From Glandiceps talaboti (taxonomy: Eukaryota; Hemichordata; Enteropneusta; Spengelidae): a DNA stretch of 64,000 bases. The position numbers and the translations under genes were made by a program. The stretch covers positions 16,488,822-16,552,821 of the forward strand of contig NC_135570.1 in the NCBI RefSeq assembly GCF_964340395.1, in the 5' to 3' direction. Below the pieces are notes generated by a model that saw nothing but the letters and a program-made list of their open reading frames with translations, was not told the origin of the DNA and did not search any database. Within the stretch, counting starts at the first letter, position 1. Each line of letters begins with the position of its first letter. Below are positions 28,201-33,095 of this stretch, in pieces.

Positions 28201-29989
28201 ATAACTTCCACTCCAAGTGCTACACATACATTCAATTGATTGGTCAACACCATAACTTCTACTCTAAGTGCTACACATACATTCAATTGATTGGTCAACA
28301 CCATAACTTCCACTCCAAGTGCTACACATACATTGGATTGATTGGTCAACACCATAACTTCCACTCCTAGTGCTACACATACATTGGATTGATTGGTCAA
28401 CACCATAACTTCCACTCCAAGTGCTACACATACATTCAATTGATTGGTCAACACCATAACTTCCACTCCAAGTGCTACACATACATTGGATTGATTGGTC
28501 AACACCATAACTTCTACTCTAAGTGCTACACATACATTGGATTGATTGGTCAACACCATAACTTCCACTCCTAGTGCTACACATACATTGGATTGATTGG
28601 TCAACACCATAACTTCCACTCCAAGTGCTACACATACATTCAATTGATTGGTCAACACCATAACTTCCACTCCAAGTGCTACACATACATTCAATTGATT
28701 GGTCAACACCATAACTTCCACTCCTAGTGCTACACATACATTCAATTGATTGGTCAACACCATAACTTCCACTCCTAGTGCTACACATACATTGGATTGA
28801 TTGGTCAACACCATAACTTCCACTCCTAGTGCTACACATACATTGGATTGATTGGTCAACACCATAACTTCCACTCCAAGTGCTACACATACATTGGATT
28901 GATTGGTCAACACCATAACTTCCACTCCTAGTGCTACACATACATTACTATACATGTAGGTGAACATGAGAGTACATCAACCATGTTCCAGTCATGTTTT
29001 ACCACACTTCCAGCCATGATGTCTTGTCACACTTCCAGCCGTTAGGTCTTATCACACTTCCAACTATGTCTTTCCTAGGACTTTACTGTTGTGTAGCTAC
29101 ATGTAGATAAAATTATTAGTGTGTGAGTTTGCCACGTACAAAACAAGTTTCTTGAAAGATAGAAGTAAAAATGGTATATATTTACTTAGATACCATTACT
29201 GTCACTATTCAGTCAACAAACACATCTAAGTGCATCGTCAATATTTTAACTGGACTAATGGTAGATTCACTGAATGAAATCGTCAATATTTTAACTGGAC
29301 TAATGGTAGATTCACTGAATGAAATCGTCAATATTTTAACTGGACTAATGGTAGATTCACTGAATGAAATTGTGGAGTTGCCGGTTCTGTATATACGATG
29401 GTCACACAGTGGAATTACAGCAATTCCGAATTCTCCCTTTCATACACAGAAAGAGAGAATTTTCTACAAACTCAATAAACATAGTTATTAAATTATGTGT
29501 AGCCCATATCAAAATGCTATGCAGCAACATGTCAGAGCCTAAGTTTTGACTACCAAATTCTCACATTGATGACTGCATTGCCCAACAAACATTCCCTCAT
29601 CTTTAATCAATAATCTAACTTGTGTATTAGCTACACACATAACATATCAAACTATACATAAAATGTATGCACAGATAAAATACAACAGCTTAAGATATTA
29701 ATTTCAGAGGTATGAGTGAATTGGTTTACATGTTTGTTTTTTTCAATCTTGCCTAAAGTTACAGACTTACATTGTGCAGTTTAACTGTGTAATACAATTG
29801 CCTTTTGTTACAGACACACAAGAATCAACAATTAATGCAATCCAACAAGAATTACAAGTCCTTGGCTTTGAGTGCTTACCAACCACTATAGGAGGACGAG
29901 GTGTTACAAGACACACAGACATACATCAGGAAATGTGTGATAATCCAAATAGTAGTGGCATACCAACAACTTTTCAAAGAGTTCTTTAA
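604..29989 (+). CDS. MVK: Mevalonate kinase, 5'-incomplete, eight exons visible
   Basis: Cytosolic/peroxisomal GHMP-family kinase that phosphorylates mevalonate to 5-phosphomevalonate in the isoprenoid/sterol pathway. Coding sequence: join(604-748, 3879-4003, 5116-5259, 12300-12372, 17966-18056, 19445-19561, 26692-26845, 29814-29989). All seven introns are GT-AG and the codon phases agree at every junction, giving 340 complete residues plus a stop, against 396 in human MVK. The missing N-terminus, including the first ATP-site segment and the catalytic Lys, must lie upstream of base 1. Visible signatures are the GHMP phosphate loop [11 protein letters not shown] (second visible exon), [15 protein letters not shown] with the catalytic Asp equivalent to human Asp204 (third), [11 protein letters not shown] (fifth), and the C-terminal glycine-rich motif [11 protein letters not shown] (seventh). 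Identification rests on recalled family motifs, with no search run. Oddity: tandem repeats fill most intronic DNA and three arrays are seeded on splice donors. Confidence 0.96.
749..913 (+). repeat. 33-bp minisatellite seeded on the MVK splice donor
   Basis: The true junction CTAG|GTAGT (748/749) recurs at exactly 33-bp steps (781/782, 814/815, 847/848, 880/881). A decayed copy at 913 has lost the donor GG. Each unit therefore carries the last bases of the exon and a 5' splice site, followed by a stretch ending TTCAATATATA. Confidence 0.93.
914..1738. other. Unique intron sequence
   Basis: MVK intron between two minisatellites. I see no exon, element or RNA gene in it. It contains only a short ATCC run near 1459. 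Confidence 0.6.
1739..3224. repeat. 38-bp minisatellite, about 39 copies
   Basis: Units contain AGTGTAGTGAAAGGAACACA followed by TGGTAATAGACTTGACAC. Variants are few (TTGACAC/TTAACAC, GGTAATAG/GTTAATAG, one GGGG insertion near 2261), which points to recent expansion or homogenisation. Because 38 is not a multiple of 3, three units (114 bp) make a 38-residue period that stays open on the minus strand. The long minus-strand ORFs here (up to 490 codons) are by-products of this periodicity, not genes. Confidence 0.97.
3225..3878. other. Unique intron sequence
   Basis: Remainder of the MVK intron. The stretch around 3735-3790 resembles the end of the 33-bp array at 895-945 (both have a TTCAATATA...CTAG core followed by a TTTGACA-like block), so it may be an old duplicate. 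No exon is seen. It ends in the polypyrimidine/acceptor ATATTTTCAG at 3878. Confidence 0.5.
3879..4003 (+). CDS. MVK: MVK exon with ATP-binding loop
   Basis: The acceptor is TATTTTCAG|G at 3878 and the donor is GCGTTG|GTAAGG after 4003 (phase 1). It encodes [16 protein letters not shown] and then [18 protein letters not shown]. The [11 protein letters not shown] phosphate loop is the diagnostic GHMP-kinase motif that wraps ATP phosphates and is intact here. This is the clearest single piece of evidence for MVK. Human MVK has [19 protein letters not shown] at this place. Confidence 0.97.
4137..4238. repeat. (TG)n microsatellite
   Basis: Nearly pure TG dinucleotides (about 48 pairs) at the left edge of a dispersed repeat copy. 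A (TG)n tract stands in the same position beside the related copy at 41114. Confidence 0.97.
4239..4990. repeat. Dispersed repeat, copy 1 (TG-linked family)
   Basis: This sequence is recognisably homologous to 41150-42010. Shared blocks include AAACAACTTA right after (TG)n, GAAATTGTTCAAAT, GGTCAAAAA.TGTGATTTT, CTGAAATTTGGTG, TTGTTCATGACATGATG, and the CCTAGCAACCATG and TATGCAAAT.TCC blocks. A third fragment is at 42320-42535. The copies have diverged by many substitutions, so the family is old. No coding capacity is visible; it is likely a non-autonomous transposable element, class unknown. It sits inside an MVK intron. Confidence 0.8.
4656..4669. promoter_or_regulatory. RFX X-box-like palindrome inside a dispersed repeat
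   Basis: GTTGCCCTAGCAAC is a perfect two-arm match to the RFX-family X-box pattern (GTTGCC, 2-nt spacer, AGCAAC). It is embedded in the dispersed repeat. The related copy near 41682 keeps only the CTAGCAAC half. Function is unproven and the match may be incidental. Confidence 0.4.
5116..5259 (+). CDS. MVK: MVK exon with catalytic Asp
   Basis: The acceptor is AATTTGACAG at 5115 and the donor is ACATATG|GTATGT after 5259 (phase 1). It encodes [20 protein letters not shown] and then [16 protein letters not shown]. The Asp in GIDN corresponds to the catalytic base Asp204 of mammalian MVK. Read-through of the donor reaches TGA at 5274. The last 28 exonic bases plus the first 10 intronic bases are the founder of the 38-bp array that fills the next intron. 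Confidence 0.96.
5232..10357 (+). repeat. 38-bp minisatellite, about 135 copies, seeded on an MVK exon/donor junction
   Basis: Each unit is the exon end GGCATTGATAATTCTATCAG then TACATATG, followed by the donor GTATGTATAT (28 exonic plus 10 intronic bases). The first unit overlaps the true exon (5232-5259). The earliest intronic copies often lack one T (GGCATGATAATT, 37 bp). Later copies vary at a few sites (CTATCAG, CTATTAG, CCATCAG, CTATTTG; TATATGGC or TATGTGGC), and blocks of 5-8 units recur in the same variant order, a sign of higher-order amplification. The donor core ATATG|GTATGT is kept in nearly every copy. Confidence 0.96.
10358..10570. repeat. 36-bp minisatellite block, first copy
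   Basis: About six units built on AAATTAGATCTAGACTGATT then GTCATTGACTGTCTAT. The block interrupts the 38-bp array. Its left junction (GTATGTATATGTCTGTCTGT) is identical to that of the second block at 11963, so the two blocks are duplicates produced within the array. Confidence 0.95.
10571..11962 (+). repeat. 38-bp minisatellite continued, about 37 copies
   Basis: Same donor-bearing unit as 5232-10357. Copies just after 10570 are more irregular (short units at 10600, 10790 and 10810), as expected near a recombination junction. The rest are regular. Confidence 0.95.
11963..12116. repeat. 36-bp minisatellite block, second copy
   Basis: Four units of the AGATCTAGA-containing repeat, ending in unique intron sequence (GTGTTTCATTAGTC). 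Since this block abuts unique DNA, it is probably the original and the block at 10358 the internal copy. Confidence 0.93.
12300..12372 (+). CDS. MVK: MVK exon
   Basis: The acceptor is TCTTTTCACAAG at 12299 and the donor is TTGGAAAG|GTAAGT after 12372 (phase 2). It completes the STYGGAIHFQ segment begun in the previous exon and encodes [16 protein letters not shown]. Reading through the donor gives AGG TAA, an immediate stop. The last ~27 exonic bases and the donor found the next intron's repeat array. Confidence 0.94.
12373..17908 (+). repeat. 40/43-bp minisatellite, about 130 copies, seeded on an MVK exon/donor junction
   Basis: The unit contains CCATATAGTGTCATTGGAAA then GGTAACAGACAGACTACTAC. 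This copies the exon end (...CATATAGTGCCATTGGAAAG) and donor (GTAAGT changed to GTAACA). A CTA indel makes 40- and 43-bp forms. Variant classes (CATATAG/CAAATAG/CCCAATAG, TCATTGG/TCAATGG/TCACTGG, TACTCC/TACTAC/TATTAC) occur in repeated multi-unit patterns. The array fills nearly the whole 5.6-kb intron and ends only about 58 bp before the next exon. Confidence 0.96.
17966..18056 (+). CDS. MVK: MVK exon
   Basis: The acceptor is TTGTTTTCTAG at 17965 and the donor is GAACAG|GTATGT after 18056 (phase 0). It encodes [18 protein letters not shown] then [12 protein letters not shown], matching the human [20 protein letters not shown] segment. Confidence 0.95.
18057..19063. other. Unique intron sequence
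   Basis: MVK intron. Small open frames here (18553-18873 minus, 18827-19216 plus) show no family motif and are not supported. No RNA gene or complete element is recognised. Confidence 0.5.
19064..19262. repeat. 56-bp tandem repeat, about 3.5 copies
   Basis: The block CAGGTA(C/A)CTG recurs at 19064, 19121, 19177 and 19233 (57, 56 and 56 bp). Each unit contains CCAGTAGGTCTGCATACACA. The outermost copies share CTGTGAACTTTG, the inner ones GGAGCTTTTGG. Unit ends look donor-like (CACAG|GTAACTG), but no exon is adjacent. Confidence 0.9.
19445..19561 (+). CDS. MVK: MVK exon
   Basis: The acceptor is TTCATTGTCAG at 19444 and the donor is CTTGAA|GTAAGT after 19561. It is exactly 39 codons, phase 0 at both ends. 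It encodes [19 protein letters not shown] followed by an Asp/His-rich helix ending IIQELE. Human MVK has FPEIVAPLLTSIDAIS here. Confidence 0.95.
19793..23614. repeat. 38-bp minisatellite, about 100 copies
   Basis: Units run AGGGAGATCACTGGCAGGTG then TCTGTAGTCTAGCTACCC. Variation is limited to a few sites (AGTCTAG/AGCCTAG, CTACC/CCACC/TCACC, CACTGG/CATTGG, CCAGGG/CGAGGG/CATGGG). It has the same 38-bp period as the arrays at 1739 and 5232 but an unrelated sequence. It lies in the MVK intron 19562-26691 and does not touch an exon. Confidence 0.97.
23615..24455. other. Unique intron sequence
   Basis: About 0.8 kb of MVK intron between two arrays. No exon, motif or element is recognised. Confidence 0.6.
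24456..26520. repeat. 10/14-bp compound minisatellite (TCTATTTACAG / TCTACAG)
   Basis: A mosaic of a 14-bp unit (GTTGTCTATTTACA) and a 10-bp unit (GTTGTCTACA) with rare variants (TTATC, TTGACAGA, TTACAAA). Every unit has the pyrimidine-then-CAG look of a 3' splice site (TCTATTTACAG). The array ends about 170 bp before the true acceptor of the next MVK exon. Long plus-strand ORFs here (up to 536 codons of [13 protein letters not shown] repeats) result from the missing stops in the unit, not from selection. Confidence 0.96.
26521..26690. repeat. Decayed tail of the TTTACAG array and a 79-bp duplication
   Basis: Two copies of a block containing TTGACAGCTGTGTACTTATA, at about 26568 and 26627, each followed by CACTTGTTATTTACAGTTGT. 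They bridge the array to the true MVK acceptor TTTACATTGCAG at 26691. Confidence 0.8.
26692..26845 (+). CDS. MVK: MVK exon with C-terminal glycine-rich motif
   Basis: The acceptor is TTTACATTGCAG at 26691 and the donor is AGACAAG|GTAAGA after 26845 (phase 1). It encodes [20 protein letters not shown] and later [20 protein letters not shown]. Both segments are nearly identical in pattern to human MVK ([37 protein letters not shown]). The Gly-rich loop is GHMP motif 3, at the phosphate/mevalonate site. Confidence 0.97.
26996..28946. repeat. 51-bp minisatellite, about 38 copies
   Basis: Units contain GATTGATTGGTCAACACCAT then AACTTCCACTCCAAGTGCTA and CACATACATT. Variants are GGATTG/CAATTG/GAATTG, CCACTCC/CTACTCC and CCAAGTG/CTAGTG. 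Because 51 is 17 codons, frames stay open for long stretches. The 664-codon minus-strand ORF with a 17-residue period is a direct result and has no MVK or other family motif. Each unit carries GACCAATCA on the minus strand, a CCAAT-box core. Confidence 0.96.
28947..29227. other. Intron sequence with three short CACACTTCCA repeats
   Basis: CACACTTCCAGCC-like blocks occur three times between about 29000 and 29065, each with a TGTCTT/GGTCTT neighbour. Nothing else is recognisable. Confidence 0.5.
29228..29372. repeat. 45-bp tandem repeat, three copies
   Basis: Three near-identical units containing GTCAATATTTTAACTGGACT then AATGGTAGATTCACTGAATG, in the last MVK intron. 45 bp is 15 codons, which explains the short open frame over it. 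Confidence 0.93.
29373..29813. other. Unique intron sequence
   Basis: End of the last MVK intron. No feature is seen except the polypyrimidine/acceptor TTTTGTTACAG at 29813. Confidence 0.6.
29814..29989 (+). CDS. MVK: MVK terminal exon
   Basis: The acceptor is TTTTGTTACAG at 29813; the stop TAA is at 29987-29989. It encodes [20 protein letters not shown], then [12 protein letters not shown] and a polar tail ending TFQRVL. The GFECL..TIGG.GV core matches the human C-terminus (GFDCLETSIGAPGV). The tail after this is longer and different from human, as usual in invertebrates. Confidence 0.94.
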
Positions 29990-30074
29990 TACAGGAAGCA
30001 GGAGTCAAATGTTTTAAGCTGTTTAATTACAAAATTTATGACATGTAATTATCTCATTCATACTTTCCATTTCC

Positions 30075-30080
30075 AATAAA
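30075..30080 (+). terminator. MVK polyadenylation signal
   Basis: AATAAA lies 86 bases after the stop codon of the terminal exon. It is the first canonical signal in the 3' UTR. Confidence 0.75.
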
Positions 30081-30391
30081 ATCAACTCATTCCTGCTGCA
30101 TACCTTTTGTAAGCCTGGATTTCTTTTACTACATAACGAACAGTAAATGTTTATGGACAACTTTGTAAATAGGTTATGAGGCAAAGTATTGAGATCAACT
30201 TTGATGATTTGTTAGATTTTAATACATTTGTCATTTATTGGATTTCTTATTCATCTTCATTTCTCATCACTCTCTTCTTGTTTATTTCCCCATTTTGCCA
30301 TTTTCTATTTCGCCAATTAGAACATTTAGGGAAGTTATGGCTAGTAATGCACAATGATGGGTAACAGAAAGCTATGGAAGTTGATGGACAG
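30081..30391. other. Intergenic, MVK downstream, with half of a 69-bp duplication
   Basis: No gene. The stretch 30340-30391 (CTAGTAATGCACAATGATG...AGAAAGCTATGG) is repeated after the LINE at 31275-31330 (CTAGTAACACAATGATG...AGAAAGCTATGG). Leaving out the LINE and one copy of its target duplication, the two are about 69 bp apart, so a tandem duplication predates the insertion. Confidence 0.7.
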
Positions 30392-31272
30392 AGTATATTG
30401 ACAGTAGATAGATTTATTTTCAGTAAAGGGCCACGGCCCATCATACAAAGAAAGTAATATTTCACATAAAAGGATCGGTCAAAATGAACAGAAACTAATA
30501 AATTCATAAATACATAAATACATAAATGACGCTATGGAGAGATAAGAAAAACATTTGTAGATGCCAGGTATAACTATAATTGAACAAAATTCTCTCTTGT
30601 CTTAAAAGACTTAAATACATAAATTGATAAACGGTGTATAAGGTGAGGGTTTGTACTAGAAAGAAGGGAAATAAACATTTCCTTGGACGGAAAAATATGA
30701 AATTGTGGTGGAATATATCTAACTCTGTCAAGAGCATATAGTGGACATATCAAAAGAAAGTGATATTCATCTTCTACAATAGTTACATTTTGTTGAGTAC
30801 AGAAAGGACAGTTACGATCGTCTAGAAACACATTTTCATGTCTTCCCGTTTCAATTCTAAGTTTGTGACTTGAGCATCGAAATCGAGCCAGAGCCTGTTT
30901 AAAGGCAAAAACTGAAATACATGTCAGATACTTTTCAGGTTCAAGTTCTGATTTGAATTCACTGTATGTATGAAATCTGGCTGAATCATTGATTGCGGTA
31001 GACCATTCCTGTAAACAGCAGTCTCTTAATCTTTGAGAAAATAATTTTTTTTAAACTTCTTGGTCACCAACCTGCTGCTCAAACCAAACAATACCAAATC
31101 CATATTTCATCAACAAACGCTTAACATGTGTAGCCCAAGTTTTTCTACCTGCTTGATCAAGTCTTTTCAGCATTAAATAACCCACTTTGGGATACCTATC
31201 ACTTTCCATACCAATCAGTTTTACCCAATACTTGATACAGCGTTTCAAATATTTTATAGTATATTGACAGTA
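30392..31272 (-). mobile_element. 5'-truncated LINE fragment with 15-bp target-site duplication
   Basis: Perfect direct repeats AGTATATTGACAGTA flank it at 30392-30406 and 31258-31272. The insert (30407-31257) reads on the minus strand and encodes the C-terminal end of a LINE ORF2-type protein: KRCIKYWVKLIGM, RYPKVGYLMLKRLDQAGRKTW, then after a frameshift at the T-run near 31045-31052 ALARFRCSSHKLRIETGRHE, and CPFC...EDEYHFLLICPLY, a Cys/His zinc-finger-like C-terminus seen in invertebrate LINEs. The 3' end has AAAATAAATC next to the duplication and no long poly(A). The intact duplication shows bona fide target-primed insertion; the frameshift shows it is dead. Clade not determined. Confidence 0.85.
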
Positions 31273-31409
31273 ATGTCTAGTAACACAATGATGAGTGGAA
31301 GAAAGCTATGGCAATTTGTGGAAAGAGTAATCTCTTTCTATACATACAAACTGATCAAATGGGAGGGGGGGGGGGTGTGCATACCCCTCTTAGATCACCA
31401 TTCACCAGG
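31273..31409. other. Intergenic with right half of the 69-bp duplication
   Basis: Holds the second copy of the AGAAAGCTATGG block described for 30340, then a G-run (GAGGGGGGGGGGG) near 31363. No gene. Confidence 0.5.
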
Positions 31410-31594
31410 AAGTAGAAGTACTACTTCACCAATGACCAGTATCTCCAGATATTAATTCACATTAATATGAATTAAAAGTACTACTTCACCAATGACCAGT
31501 ATCTCCAGATATCAATTCACATTAATATGAATTAAAAGTACTACTTCACCAATGACCAGTATCTCCAGATATCAATTCACATTAATATGAATGA
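31410..31594. repeat. 60-bp tandem repeat, three copies
   Basis: AAGTACTACTTCACCAATGA recurs at exact 60-bp spacing (31417, 31477 and 31537). Units also contain CAGTATCTCCAGATAT and CACATTAATATGAAT. Confidence 0.95.
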
Positions 31595-31836
31595 AATTCA
31601 CCAGTAAATCTTGTGTAAATTCACTAATATCAAACATACAATTTTTCATAGTTTGACTAGCCTTAGAGTGTTAGCATTATGTAGAGTGGATGGGTTTGGA
31701 ATATAGCATAGACATGTACAAAAATATATATATTAATTTGATGTGCTAGACACACCGAAACGTCGCTATCAAGATTTCAACTTGGGATTGGAAGTAAGGA
31801 TGACTTCAAACTTTTGCTATCTATCCACTTATATTG

Positions 31837-31846
<10 letters not shown>

Positions 31847-31885
<39 letters not shown>
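31847..31885. repeat. (TG)n microsatellite
   Basis: About 19 TG pairs following a TATATATA stretch and directly preceding the 58-bp tandem array. Confidence 0.95.
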
Positions 31886-31887
<2 letters not shown>

Positions 31888-32164
31888 TGTACCATTAATG
31901 GTACAATAGGTGGAGTGTTCACCCTTACCTAAATACTTGTATATAATATGTATTAATGGTACAATAGGTGGAGTATTCACCCTTACCTAAATACTTGTAT
32001 ATAATATGTATTAATGGTACAATAGGTGGAGTATTCACCCTTACCTAAATACTTGTATATAATATGTATTGATGGTACAATTGGTGGAGTGTTCACCCTT
32101 ACCTATATACTTGTATATAATATGTATTAATGGTACAATTGGTGGAGTGTTCACCCTTACCTAG
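31886..32164. repeat. 58-bp tandem repeat, about five copies
   Basis: Units contain TTAATGGTACAATAGGTGGA then GTATTCACCCTTACCTAAAT and ACTTGTATATAATATG. It lies between the convergent MVK and FAM151 3' ends. Confidence 0.94.
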
Positions 32165-32234
32165 ATACTAAAGAATGAACAAATATTAAGTTATTACATA
32201 ATCAATGAATCCCATTGCTACATGATTTTATAAT

Positions 32235-32240
32235 TTTATT
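32235..32240 (-). terminator. Candidate FAM151 polyadenylation signal
   Basis: AATAAA on the minus strand, about 180 bases past the FAM151 stop codon. A second AATAAA-like site lies a little further on. Confidence 0.5.
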
Positions 32241-32421
32241 GTAGTGTTCAATTTGTTAATGTTATTTTATCCTGAAAGTGTTCAAATGGAGTACATGTAT
32301 GTAGACTAATCTTGACAGTAAACACTACATCAAATGAGTAAGTTATGGTATTCGAACAAAACATTTTCAATAAATGTTCCCTTGCAGTTAGTGCATCTTT
32401 AATTGTATTTCAGTGGTTTGT

Positions 32422-33095
32422 CTAAATACCCTGCTGTTCCATTTCTTCAACAGCATTCCTAAATTGCTGTATTTGATTTGAGGGAAAGTCATAAAACACT
32501 CTATTCTTGTCAACTTGACTACGGAGTTGAAGAAGAGAGGGAATGTGGATTGGGTGATGGGGATGACTCCACAGTGTAAGTGAGAATGACTTACTCTCTC
32601 CCAGTAACCATAGAAACTTGTCAAGAGAAGTTTTCATGAAAACTGCACAAACAGGAAAGGTGATTGGTTGATGCATATTTTTGACATATTTTAACATACT
32701 ATATATCATATCCCAGGTGTATCCATCAGTTTGTTTATTTTTTGTCCAATTACAAGTCCAACCAACTGAAAGAGTAGCAGTTGGTAAATGTTGACAGCAT
32801 GTATCAATAAAGAGGCTGGCATTTATTGGTTCATCCCCATTTGGTCCCTGTATAATATCAGCATTCAACCACAGAGGGCGCTGTTTCAAATCATCAGCTC
32901 GAGAGATAAGAATGAGTAATGTCAGCTCTAATGCTGCTAATTCCTTTACATCAAGCTTGATACCATGCCTGCTCTGCAACACCATGTCAACCCATTTATG
33001 CAAAGTGATGTCACTATCATTATCTGGTGGATGTGCCATTATAGGAACACCAGATGTGTTCAGTAAGATATCAGCTTCCAACATGGTACAGTTTG
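32422..33095 (-). CDS. FAM151 exon 2 (terminal)
   Basis: Begins after the acceptor TTTTATTTCAG (minus strand) with CAAACTGTACC, which completes a Thr codon split by the intron. It runs 224 codons to TAG at 32424-32422 after EEMEQQGI. It carries essentially the whole catalytic-like barrel (EAD, HPP, WLNAD, GWT motifs). Confidence 0.92.

Noticed and set aside
26973-28967. 664-codon minus-strand ORF with a 17-residue period ([17 protein letters not shown])
   Set aside because: The 51-bp unit is a multiple of 3, so the frame stays open automatically. Other frames and the opposite strand are also largely open, and the array is inside an MVK intron.
30176-30507. Short frames downstream of MVK
   Set aside because: They overlap the MVK 3' flank and the LINE insertion, lack motifs, and the real element reads on the minus strand across them.
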